From assembly GCA_036898135.1 (NCBI GenBank), contig CM072516.1, positions 17,834,376-17,898,375 of the forward strand: DNA of 64,000 nt, given 5' to 3'. Source of the stretch: Oncomelania hupensis (taxonomy: Eukaryota > Mollusca > Gastropoda > Littorinimorpha > Pomatiopsidae). Below the pieces are notes generated by a model. That model worked only from the letters and a program-made list of their open reading frames with translations, did not search any database and was not told the DNA's origin. Below are positions 35,080 to 45,109 of this stretch, piece after piece. The position numbers and the translations under genes are program-made. The stretch's first letter is position 1. The number at the start of each line of letters is the position of its first letter.

Positions 35080-35123
35080 AGTACTACCAAAGAGCTTATC
35101 TATAATTAAGCTCTTTGGTACTA
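35080..35123. repeat. Short perfect inverted repeat (hairpin)
   Basis: TACCAAAGAGCTTA is followed after an 8-base loop by TAAGCTCTTTGGTA, with weaker pairing (AGTAC/ACTAT) outside. No U run follows and no gene ends here. Confidence 0.6.
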
Positions 35124-35705
35124 TACCTTCCCATCAAAAGCTGAAAGTTTGGACCGACAGCAAAGTGAGGACCACCACCAACAACAAAATTTTGCTCTTT
35201 TTGGCTGGGAGAGTGAGAGGTACCCTGGGCAAGGTGTTCTCCACTATATTCAAACTAGCTTAGTTACTGGGACAGCAGTTGACTCCTTTGCTTTTCTGGC
35301 GGTCATAGTCGAGAACCACAGATAACATACATTCCTTCCCATTCCAACACCAACGATAATGTGAGAGCAATTGATGATCTATATTTAGAACAAAAAATAC
35401 ACATGTATGCACTGAAGCAGTTACAACTTACATTCCCTTGTTTCATAAATCACCTAAGACAGAAGTTCAAATGGACGTTTAATTTGTTTTACGCTGTTGT
35501 CAAAGTTCATGTGCAAGTTAAGACGTTTTTAACTGGCCCACAGCTTTGTGTGTAAAACCTGCCATTAACAACAGCTGGGGTAGTTTAAAAACCTCCTGCT
35601 GTTAGAGCCTCCTGCTTTACCAAAGTTGATCAGATGATTCTTAACCTCTGCGCATTTTTAACACGCAAACATGGAACAGGTTTTTCTAGAAGTGACACCT
35701 TTTAC

Positions 35706-36074
35706 TTATACCCAGCACATCACCAACGATGAAGTCCGACAGACTATCACACAAGCCACTGGACAACACGATGACATGCTGACAGTGGTGAAGAAACGGA
35801 AACTCCGATGGTATGGCAACGTCACCAGAGTATCAAGTCTTGCAAAGACCATCTTGCATGGCACGGCGCAAGGAGGCAGAAGAAGAGGGAGACAGAAAAA
35901 GAGGTGGGAGGACATCATTCGAGAATGGACTGGCTTGACACTGAGCGAAGCCATGAGGGTTGTTGAGGATCGAGAAAGATGGGGTATGCTGGTTAAACGA
36001 TCATCTGTGGGCTCCCAACCACTTTTGAGTTGCGGGATAGGATAGGATAGGATAAGATATGATAGGATATGATA
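35706..36074 (+). pseudogene. 5'-truncated RTE-like LINE copy
   Basis: It covers the last 124 codons of the LINE protein (YTQHITNDEVRQTITQATGQ to the end) with an uninterrupted frame, then the GGATA tail. TGACACCTTTTAC flanks it (35693-35705 and 36075-36087), a 13-bp duplication and the cleanest in the window. Confidence 0.92.
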
Positions 36075-36621
36075 TGACACCTTTTACAAATTCCACGCAC
36101 TGCATTAGAAACAAGGTTAAGCTAACAATAAGCGGCAGCAGAAATTTCATCCATGTTAAAATTATGATGGCTGATGATAATATTCATGCTAACAAACACG
36201 CCCCCCTCCCACCCACACAAAAAAACACAAAACAAAACAAAAAACATACTCAGTAAATTTTCGTAATCTTTATTTCTGACATGTGAAGGAGAGGTGATTC
36301 CTAACTGGCAAAGGGGAAAACGTGACAATGAAGTACTCTTAATAATAAACATGGTAATGAACTGCTGTTGTGAGATACAAAGAAAGGAAAGCCAAAGAAT
36401 GTGGGAAAGAAGTCACACTGTCTCAATAAACTACTGAGATATAAACCATAGGAAATAATTTATACACATAAACCAAAATCAGTTCTCAAACTTAAAAGAA
36501 AGACATCATACCATGCTTGGGAATTGGCGAGGCTGAAAATCGAATAGACATGGATGTGCTCCCCTCGTCTACCCACTTCACCAAGATAAACAAACAATTT
36601 TACTTGCAACAAACAGTAGGA

Positions 36622-36970
36622 CTTGCTTGGATCTTTGGATATATGCCTTACAGAAGAACTAGAAGTCTTGGATAGATGGACAGAGTACTGAGTGCTCTGA
36701 CCTTTACAAAACCTCACCAAACGGAGACCCATCAGTTCTAGCATGTCCCCACAGCATTAGGCCTGCCTTGCAAAGACCATCCTGCAAGGCACGGTGCAAG
36801 GAGGCAGAAGAAGAGGGAGACAGAAAAAAATGTGGGAGGACAACATTCGAGAATGGACTGGCTTGACACTGAGCGAAGCCATGAGGGACAGAGAAAGAGG
36901 GAGTACGCTGGTTAAACGATCATCTGTGGTGCCCCAAAAACCTTCGAGTTATGGGATAGGATAGGATATG
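36622..36970 (+). pseudogene. RTE-like LINE copy with internal deletion
   Basis: 36641-36748 matches the region between endonuclease and RT (EEQEVLDRWTEYC...PSVLTCP), and 36766-36970 matches the last 200 bases of the LINE. The RT in between (about 1.3 kb in the intact copy) is missing. AAACAGTAGGA flanks the whole thing (36611-36621 and 36971-36981). So the deletion is inside one insertion, not two insertions side by side. Confidence 0.85.
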
Positions 36971-36984
36971 AAACAGTAGGAGGA

Positions 36985-38050
36985 AAGATGAGTTTTTGTA
37001 TGGTCCAACAACTTGCTGCAGCTCGAGAGCTAGTTGTAGCAAGACAAAATGAAAGTGAGGAATTGCATACTTAAAATAACCAGGCACATGAACAATTCTA
37101 TTACATTACGTAGTTCTAACAAAAACCTGAGTCAGCATCAACAGAAAAACAATACATAAATAAATAAATTTCAAACAGACATCACTCCCCAATGTCAAAA
37201 ATAAAAACAACAAACTTATAAACAGTTTCAACTTCACTACTTTTATCACAGAAACTAAATTCTCGTTGCGAATCCATACAAAATCTTGCACATTATTCCT
37301 TCTTAAGAATGTGGTTAAGTGCAAATAATAGAAAGTATGGAGCATTGCAAATAATAGAAAGTATGGAGCATTGCCATTGCAGCAGAGAAGTATTTTCATC
37401 CAGACATTGATATCATTTTCCATTCACACTGAGTATCAGGTACCTTCAAAACAGCATTAAGTATGTTTATTTACTGCCAAATTGTGTGTATTATATGACA
37501 AGTACTAGCATTCATTTCAGAATCAGATTCTTTATTGTTCCAACAAAACAATCTTTTCCTTCTGAACACCAGTTTTTGTGGCAGTCAACCCAACTTTCCT
37601 GGCATATGTCTGCAAAATTAAATGTACTAGTCTAACCAGCTAACCCCTCCCCCTTTCCTGCCCCCCCTCCCACACACACACCTACTGACATTAATGAAAC
37701 TTTTAATTGTATCCAAAACGGACAATGAAGCTCTCACCAAAAACTCTTTGTTTTTCTACCATGCAGCACAAACACTTTGGGGTTTCATTCTTCAATGTGG
37801 TGGTGTTTTTTTCTCCGGTAATGCGTCTCTCTGAAATTTCCATAAGAATCCAGTGAGGTGCAATTTCACAGATACTCTGGGTTCTTTCTCTGCACTGTGC
37901 CATGTGGTTTGTGGGTTTTGGCAACTCTCAATTACCGAATAAACTCTAGGCACCCCTTTCCATTTCTGTACTGATTTGGGTGTTATTGGCGTCTGGGCAA
38001 AGCTACTTAACTGCTTGTCAGCACTGACTGACGAAGATAACTTGGCTTCA
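36985..38050. other. No gene recognised; possible minus-strand exon remains
   Basis: A 28-base direct duplication (GCAAATAATAGAAAGTATGGA) occurs at 37321-37376. On the minus strand 37792-38045 is open (ITPKSVQKWKGVPRVYSVIE) and so is 37703-37924 in another frame, but I do not recognise either. They could be a terminal exon of a gene starting near 40.1 kb. Confidence 0.25.
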
Positions 38051-38052
<2 letters not shown>

Positions 38053-38087
<35 letters not shown>

Positions 38088-38112
38088 AAGAGATAAAACA
38101 CAAGAGAACAAT

Positions 38113-38190
<78 letters not shown>
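38053..38190. repeat. (GT)n and (GA)n microsatellites
   Basis: GT run at about 38058-38085 and GA run at about 38116-38190. Confidence 0.95.
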
Positions 38191-38192
<2 letters not shown>

Positions 38193-38524
38193 TTCTCATT
38201 TTCATCATCATCTCATTTTATTTTTTCTCCACAATCTCCCCATTTTGCTACAGCACTTAAGATTTCTCCCTTTTCAGATCTTAACAACCCTTCTTCAAAA
38301 TCTATATGAGGTTTGTACTAGTAAAGTGACGTCTAACTTTCATTTTAACCAAGGACTCTTAACAAGACTCTTAATTCTGCTTTCTGCTGAATGAAGACAA
38401 AAGTTTAGGTTATACTTATAGTTGTTAATGTTAGTATCTTGGATATAATCTTGATTTGTTGCCATCCTTCTGCTGAGTGTGCTCTTAAGTCCTCCCTCTC
38501 TTTCCATAACACTTACAGGCCATC

Positions 38525-38632
38525 CCCCCCCCCCCCCCCCCCCCCCAAATTTTAATATATAAAATTAAAAAAAATTCTTTTTACGATTTGGCCGACCCTA
38601 AACTTTTTTTTTTTTTGGGGGGGGGGGGGGGG
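38525..38632. repeat. Poly-C and poly-G runs
   Basis: A C run of about 23 bases (38525-38547) and, about 70 bases on, a G run (38618-38632). Such tracts are error-prone in sequencing. Confidence 0.85.
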
Positions 38633-38827
38633 TGATCATCAGGAAAATAAAAAGGAAAAAAGGCACACACACAAAAAAAATCGCACCTAAAGTGGAAAAG
38701 GTCTTAAAAAAAAAAAAAGGAAGAAAGAAAAAAGCCAAACTACCTACCTTTTTTTCCCTATGTTACGGTAAACAGACTTTTTTTCTTCTTTTGCCTAACA
38801 GGGTACATAATTTGTACACTAGTTAAC

Positions 38828-39036
38828 TATATATATGTTCTGCGCTTTTTTGGAATCTGCACTTTTTTGGAATTAGTAGTATTATAGAAGGGGCTGCCCA
38901 TTTTTTAAATTCCAGGACCTAACCCTAATCCTTTCCCTAACCCTAACCCGAACCCTAACCAATGTTGGAATTCTAGAATTGCGCAGGCCAATTCTAGAAT
39001 TGCCCAGATTAAAAAAAAGCGCAGAACATATATATT
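38828..39036. mobile_element. 209-bp MITE-like inverted-repeat element containing telomere-like repeats
   Basis: ATATATATGTTCTGCGCTTT starts the unit and its complement (AAAGCGCAGAACATATATAT) ends it. The interior has CCCTAATCCTTTCCCTAACC and more CCCTAA-like units (about 38918-38960). It also has two copies of AATTCTAGAATTG. There is no coding capacity. Flanking A/T makes the target duplication unreadable. Confidence 0.65.
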
Positions 39037-39039
39037 AGT

Positions 39040-39990
39040 CACATTTGCCTCCTCCAACTGACATAAAACATTCAAACTGAAAGTATATGGACATGAGAGG
39101 TTTCAATAATCATAGCTGGAAAAAACCCAACAAAATTCACTCTTTCTTTTCAAATCTCTCACTCTTTGCAAAAATAATTTCTGCATCAGGCTACAAAATG
39201 TAAAGAATTAAAATATATGAATAGTACTTTAAACATGTTAAGTATCGATTCATCTATTTCTGGACAATAATGTAATGACTTATTAAATAGTGTAGAACAT
39301 TATATTAAAATACAATAAAATATACGTAAAATAAAATAAATAAAATATACATAAAAAAAAGAAAGCATTACAAATAAGACAGAACTGACAATTATACACG
39401 TTCAGTGTAGTGTTCACCTTGGGTGTTTTTTCACAACGAATTAGGTCAGGTCAAACCTGTGCCCGCCCACATAATTATTTGATTCAGATCTGAAAGCGCT
39501 ATGTAGACTAGTGTACCCATACTCGATCACTTCAATAATTTGAGAAAAAACAAACTTGTATATTGTATAAATTTAATACACGCGAATTCAGAATTAAAAG
39601 GACACAGTCATGCCAAATCTTCTGATCTCGCACCGAAAATTAAAATTCGTCAAAAAGAAAAACACCTGTCAGGTAGATCGATTGGCTACCCGTAGGCCTA
39701 TTGTCAGTATTTAATGACTAACCCAACACTACGCCTACGGAAATCGCTGAGTGGTATATAACTTTTAAAATGACCGCAATCAATGAGAGAACTATGCTAA
39801 TTAACGAAAACGACACCATACAAAGTATAGATGGGATGAATCAAAACCGCGTGCTTCAACCAACAGCATGAAAAGGTAAACAAAGCGGACGACACACCGT
39901 GACACGGAGGTTTCTGTGACGGGACACTTAGGTGACAAGAACTACATCACGCTTCCCAACAGTCAGCCACAGCTATTTTCTTGTTAATTA
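39040..39990. other. No gene recognised; probable intron if the 40-kb exon is real
   Basis: A/T-rich sequence with ATAAAATA-type runs near 39300-39360. No coding signal. Confidence 0.3.
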
Positions 39991-39997
39991 TACTCAC

Positions 39998-40140
39998 CAG
40001 ATACGTTTTTCTCAAATTCCTTCCGATCAAATAGAGTTTGCTCTCCAGAAGCAGTAGAATCAGCGACAAATCACTTGCGAACTTCACATGTGTCCCAAAG
40101 TGGTCCCAAACACGTACACAAAGCCGCCATGGATTGCAGA
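39998..40140 (-). other. Possible 5' non-coding first exon
   Basis: On the minus strand CCATGGCGGC (similar to a YY1 site, common at animal start sites) lies near 40126. The sequence continues to ACGTATCTG followed by GTGAGTA, a near-perfect splice donor (39991-39997). The ATG in the motif opens only about 19 codons, so the exon would be mostly untranslated. Higher G+C and CpG than the neighbourhood. No downstream exon is proven. Confidence 0.3.
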
Positions 40141-40589
40141 AAGCCCGGATGTTTGAAAAAAAAAAAAAGCAGAAGCCTTGACGTGCACAGCGTGGATGAT
40201 CGTCTCAAAACCACTTTGGTTATTACAATGTATTTTTAATTGGTTACATTTTGTGTAGGGTTATATTATTCATGTGCATAACAGGAATCTTATATTGTAA
40301 CCCAAGTAAATTTGTTTTTTCAAGTGAATTTGATTTTGCTTGTGATTTTATGACTTTTGTATATAAAGAAAGTGAAAATGAAAGTAGAAACGCAGGCTAA
40401 GTGTAGAACATGGAGGTGCATTAGTAATAGTGTAGCCCAATATAAAATGATATTGGAAAATAAAATCTGAATAATGAACAATACTGGAGAATGAAAAGAA
40501 TGAAAAAGATATAGCAACAGACTTTTTAAATAAGACATGTCACATGTGTGCCCTGTGGCAGGTGAGTACGATTTTCAAAGGTGTGGAGT

Positions 40590-41744
40590 TGCATATATCC
40601 TTAGAGTGAAGAGCAAACGCCAGAAAAAGACTGCACCATCTTGGATGAATTATAGTACTTTACGAATAATTAAAAAGAATCATAAGTTATATTAAAGATA
40701 TCTTCAAACTATAGAAGGTATCAAAGGTATATTACTTTACAAAACAACTTAATAAATTAATAAAACGTAATAAAAATCACACTAAAGATATATTGCAGAT
40801 AAATGTAAAACTAACAATATTTTCGAGGTACATACAAGCGCAAACTAAACATAATTCTGGAATAAATGCACTTAAAAATGAAGATGGCACCTTTGCTGTA
40901 GCAGATCATGAGAAGGCAGAAATTTTTCACAAGTGTATAATTATGTGGAAGAGAATTTGAGTAATATTTCCTTGCTCGGTAGAGGCTCAAAATCGAATGG
41001 GTGCACTATGGAGGACATAGTAATAACTTCTGATATTGCGAAGAAAAAATTTAAAGAACTAAATCGTTCTTGGTAGAGGCTCAAAATTGAATGGGTGCAC
41101 TATAGAGGACATAGTAATAACTCCTGATATTGTCCCAAAAATGTTTTTAAAGAACTAAATCGTTCAAAAAGCTCAAGGTCCCGACTATATCCCTCCCAGA
41201 GTTCTTAAAGAGTTGGGTAACGAGTTGGCGGAACCACTTTGCATTTTATTTAAAATGTCCCTTACAACAAGATCGGCGAACTGCAGAGGTAAGTGCGATT
41301 TTAAAAAAAGGTTCCAGGTAAGATGCAGGAAATGACATACCAGTGGTGAGTCTTAATGTGTATCGTATGTAAAGTTTTAGAATCAATATTCTGAGATGCG
41401 ATCATTACTTGACAACAGAAAAATGGCCGATATCATATACTTAGACTTTAGAAAAGCATTCAGCACTCGATATCATAGACTTTAGAAAAGCATTCAGCAC
41501 TGTCCCTCATGAAAGGCTTCTCCAGAAGCTAGAGGTCTATGGTTTATGTGGAAACATTTCCAACTGGATAAGGAATTTCTTACATGACCGACAGCAAGTG
41601 GTAAAAGCTGGAAATGCGATATGTGGCAAATTACAGGTGCTGAGTGGTATACCTCATGGAAGGATTGTAGACCCTATATTATTTACTGTTTTCATAAATG
41701 ACTTACCAGATTGTGTTAGCAGAATGTGCAAAATATTCACAGAC
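40590..41744 (+). pseudogene. CR1/jockey-like LINE, 5' part, interrupted by an RTE-like LINE
   Basis: Translated pieces in shifting frames match a LINE RT. RVKSKRQKKTAPSWMNY is near 40600, then YIQAQTKHNSGINALKNEDG near 40830. IIYLDFRKAFST is near 41430, GIPHGRIVDPILFTVFINDL near 41645 and a degraded FTDET (normally FADDT) at 41735. Frameshifts, stops and two local tandem duplications (40978-41165 and about 41424-41495) show long decay. Its second half resumes at 45110 after the inserted element. Confidence 0.85.
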
Positions 41745-44700
41745 GAGACAGAAACCCTGTGGGTTCGGGCATTAAATAGAATAGACCCAACGTTTCCCGG
41801 CGTGTCGTAAGAGGCGACTAACAGGGGTGATGTTAGCACGGCATCACTGGGCGAAAGTCTTCTACACAGAAGTCACCGGCCAGGGCGGAGGAACCTCACG
41901 TTACTACAGGTTCAACGACCATGTGCTCAGGGCCAAGGCGAGCCACACTGTATTCGTAGATTTCGGCTGTGGCCAACAGCCTGGAGAGGATTGGGCACCA
42001 CCAGGTCTTTTTTGCCCAAGACACACTACATGATGACAAAATCCACTAATTCCATGCCGGATCGGTCGTCGCCCGGCTACACAAGGACCGCGCCTTCCGT
42101 TGGCCACCAGGACGGAGGTGTTAAGTATGCTACTGATGGACAATCTAGCAAGATCCGCACGAGAAACAACATCGTCATAGGAACCTGGAATGTCAGGACC
42201 CTAACCGCGGAAGGAAAATTAGAAGAACTGGCCCACGAGTTGGACCAGTATCGATGGAACGTTCTAGGCATCAGCGAACTGCGCTGGAAAGGCCTAGGTG
42301 AAACAACGACCGACAAAGGCCACAAGCTCTATTTCAGCGGTAGAGATGACAGGCACGAACACGGCGTTGGATTCTTGGTCCACAAGAACATTCTAGCCAC
42401 TGTCATGGGTTGCCGCCCAGTCTCCAGTAGACTCATTACCATCCGCCTGAGAGCAGCCCCTTTCAACATCACCATCATCCAGGCCTATGCCCCAACATCA
42501 GACTATGACGACAGCGAAGTGGAGGATTTTTATGAAAAGCTACAGGCGGTCCTTGACCAAGTGCCGAAGAAGGACATAGTCATAGTGCAAGGCGACTGGA
42601 ATGCCAAGGTTGGCCAAGATGCGCACCACAACTGGGGAGACACATGTGGACCCCACTGCAACAACGAGACAAATGACAGGGGTCTGAGACTCTTGGAGTT
42701 TGCCAGATACAACAATCTGGTACTGGCAAACACGCTTGGTCTCCACAAAAACTCCAGACGATGGACATGGCACAGTCCTGGCGGGGAGCATCACAACCAA
42801 ATAGACTACATAATGGTCAAGAAACGCTTCAGATCAAGCATCAACATTGGCAGGACACGCACTTTTCCAGGAGCAGACATCGGAAGTGACCACGATCTCG
42901 TGATGATGTCTTTCCGGCTCCACTTGAAGAGAGTAAATACAGCAAAGTGCACTAGACTGAAGTTCAACCTGGACAAACTGCAAGACCCGGAGGTGGCAGA
43001 ACTATTTCAGGCCACAATTGGAGGGAAATTTGCACCACTGCTCATTTTGGGGGCTGGTGAAGTAGATGTCAACACCATGACCACCACCTTCAACTCAGCT
43101 GTGACAGATGCCGCCACTGAGATCCTTGGCAAGCACCGACCAAAGAAGAAGCCGTGGATCACACCTGAACTTTTGGATCTGTGTGATAAACGAAGAGAGA
43201 TGAAAAAGAAAAAGAACACCTCACAGGGAGCTGATGTCTACCGAAAAATCAACAATGACATCCGAAAAGGCATGCGCACAGCAAAGGAGAACTGGATAGA
43301 AGATCAATGCCAGGAAATAGAGAACAGTCTGAACAAGAACAACAGCAAGAAGGCCTACCAGACTGTGAAGCGGCTGACAAGTGTCAAACAGCCCAAAATC
43401 TCCACGATCCAAACCAAGTCTGGCATATGCCTTACAGAAGAACAAGAAGTCTTGGACAGATGGACAGAGTACTGCTCTGACCTTTACAACCATACTTCAA
43501 ATGGAGACCCATCAGTTCTAACATGTCCCGAGAACAGAGAAGAAGAAGAAATCCTCCCAATTCTCCGGGAAGAAGTTGAGGCAGCAGTGCAAGCGCTAAA
43601 GAAAGGGAAGTCAGCGGGAGTGGACAACATACCCGCAGAACTGCTACAAGCAGGAGGAGAAGCGATGATTGATGCCCTCACCATTATCTGTAACAAGATC
43701 TGGCAGAGTGGGGAGTGGCCTATACCATGGACCCAGTCGCTTGTCATCACTCTTCCCAAAAAAGGTAACCTTCAGGAGTGTGAAAACTACCGGACCATCA
43801 GCCTCATCAGCCATCCCAGCAAGGTCCTCCTCAAAATAATACTCCACAGGTTGAAACCCCAAGCTGAACAAATCATAGCTGAAGAACAAGCAGGATTCAG
43901 GGCAGGGCGAAGTACCACTGAGCAGATTTTCAACCTCAGAATAATCTGTGAGAAATACCTACAGCACCAACAACATCTATATCATGTGTTCATAGACTTC
44001 AAGAAGGCGTTTGACCGAGTCTGGCATGCAGCTCTATGGGCAACAATGAAAGTGTACAACATCAGCCCTAAAATTATTGAAGTCATCAAAAGCCTGTATG
44101 ACAAGGCTACCAGTGCAGTCCTCCACAACAGCACCATCGGGAACTGGTTCAGAACAACAATCGGTGTGCGTCAAGGATGCCTACTCTCTCCAACACTCTT
44201 CAACATCTTCCTAGAGCGCATCATGTCAGATGCTCTTGCAGACCATGAAGGCACAGTCAGCATAGGGGGTAGAGCAATCTCCAATCTTCGTTTTGCAGAT
44301 GACATCGATGGATTGGCTGGAGAGGAGCAAGAACTTGAACAGCTGGTACAGAGGCTTGACACCACCTCCAGAGCCTATGGAATGGAAATAAGTGCAGAGA
44401 AGACCAAAATGATGACCAACAACACCAATGGCATCAATACGGACATCAAAGTCCAAGGCCAATCCCTCAACACAGTGCATAGCTTCAAATATTTAGGAGC
44501 CATTGTATCAGACAATGGGTCCCGACAGGAAGTCCTCTCCAGGATCGCACAAACAACTGCTGCCTTGACAAGGTTGAAGCCCATTTGGAAAGACAGGACC
44601 ATCAGTCTACATTCCAAAGTAAGACTGCTGCGCTCCCTTGTCATCTCCATCTTCCTATACGCTTGCGAAGCATGGACCCTCACAGCAGACCTCCAACGAA

Positions 44701-45109
44701 GAATACAAAGCATGGAGATGAGGTGCTACAGAAGACTTCTGGGCATTTCCTATACCCAACACATCACCAACGACGAAGTCCGACAGACCATCAAACAAGC
44801 CATTGGACAACACGATGACCTGCTAACAGTGGTGAAGAAACGGAAACTCCGATGGTATGGCAACGTCACCAGATCATCAGGCCTTGCAAAGACTATTCTG
44901 CAAGGCACAGTGCAAGGAGGTAGAAGAAGAGGGAGACCGAAAAAGAGGTGGGAGGACAACATTCGAGAATGGACTGGTTTGACACTGAGCGAAGCCATCA
45001 GGGCTGCTGAGGACAGAGAAAGATGGAGTATGCTGGTTAAACGATCATCTGTGGTGCCCCTACGACCTTCGGGTTACGGGATAGGATAGGATAGGGATAG
45101 GAGACAGAA
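41745..45109 (+). mobile_element. Full-length RTE-like LINE with target duplications
   Basis: The element itself is 41754-45100, flanked by GAGACAGAA at 41745-41753 and 45101-45109. It has a 5' UTR of about 275 bases (containing TTTCCCGGCGTGTCGTAAGA), one ORF and practically no 3' UTR: the stop codon TAG is inside the first GGATAG tail unit. Size, a single ORF, a minimal 3' UTR and a short tandem-repeat tail all fit the RTE group; I have not confirmed the clade by phylogeny. It is inserted exactly into the RT gene of an older LINE. Confidence 0.88.
42030..45089 (+). CDS. LINE ORF: AP-like endonuclease and reverse transcriptase
   Basis: About 1,019 residues from the first ATG (the frame is open 13 codons further upstream). 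The endonuclease motifs are complete: GTWNVRTL (about residue 49), ISELRW (81), QAYAPTSD, GDWNAKVG (188), RRWTWHSPGGEHHNQIDYIM and GSDHDLV (285). The RT follows: AGFRAGRSTTEQI, FIDFKKAFDRVWH (654), GVRQGCLLSPTLFNIFL (712) and FADDIDG (754) with both catalytic Asp. The C-terminus (LRWYGNVTRS...GRPKKRWEDNIREW) is basic and conserved among all copies here. The protein would nick target DNA and copy its RNA at the nick. No stop or frameshift is seen, so the copy could be active. It also explains the tails and target duplications of the seven other copies. Confidence 0.93.
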   Translation: MMTKSTNSMPDRSSPGYTRTAPSVGHQDGGVKYATDGQSSKIRTRNNIVIGTWNVRTLTAEGKLEELAHELDQYRWNVLGISELRWKGLGETTTDKGHKLYFSGRDDRHEHGVGFLVHKNILATVMGCRPVSSRLITIRLRAAPFNITIIQAYAPTSDYDDSEVEDFYEKLQAVLDQVPKKDIVIVQGDWNAKVGQDAHHNWGDTCGPHCNNETNDRGLRLLEFARYNNLVLANTLGLHKNSRRWTWHSPGGEHHNQIDYIMVKKRFRSSINIGRTRTFPGADIGSDHDLVMMSFRLHLKRVNTAKCTRLKFNLDKLQDPEVAELFQATIGGKFAPLLILGAGEVDVNTMTTTFNSAVTDAATEILGKHRPKKKPWITPELLDLCDKRREMKKKKNTSQGADVYRKINNDIRKGMRTAKENWIEDQCQEIENSLNKNNSKKAYQTVKRLTSVKQPKISTIQTKSGICLTEEQEVLDRWTEYCSDLYNHTSNGDPSVLTCPENREEEEILPILREEVEAAVQALKKGKSAGVDNIPAELLQAGGEAMIDALTIICNKIWQSGEWPIPWTQSLVITLPKKGNLQECENYRTISLISHPSKVLLKIILHRLKPQAEQIIAEEQAGFRAGRSTTEQIFNLRIICEKYLQHQQHLYHVFIDFKKAFDRVWHAALWATMKVYNISPKIIEVIKSLYDKATSAVLHNSTIGNWFRTTIGVRQGCLLSPTLFNIFLERIMSDALADHEGTVSIGGRAISNLRFADDIDGLAGEEQELEQLVQRLDTTSRAYGMEISAEKTKMMTNNTNGINTDIKVQGQSLNTVHSFKYLGAIVSDNGSRQEVLSRIAQTTAALTRLKPIWKDRTISLHSKVRLLRSLVISIFLYACEAWTLTADLQRRIQSMEMRCYRRLLGISYTQHITNDEVRQTIKQAIGQHDDLLTVVKKRKLRWYGNVTRSSGLAKTILQGTVQGGRRRGRPKKRWEDNIREWTGLTLSEAIRAAEDRERWSMLVKRSSVVPLRPSGYGIG

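Noticed and set aside
38918..38960. True telomere or chromosome end
   Set aside because: Only a few degenerate CCCTAA units inside a small inverted-repeat element, with ordinary sequence on both sides.
41598..41810. Separate small protein gene
   Set aside because: It is a fragment of the decayed CR1/jockey-like RT running into the 5' UTR of the inserted LINE.
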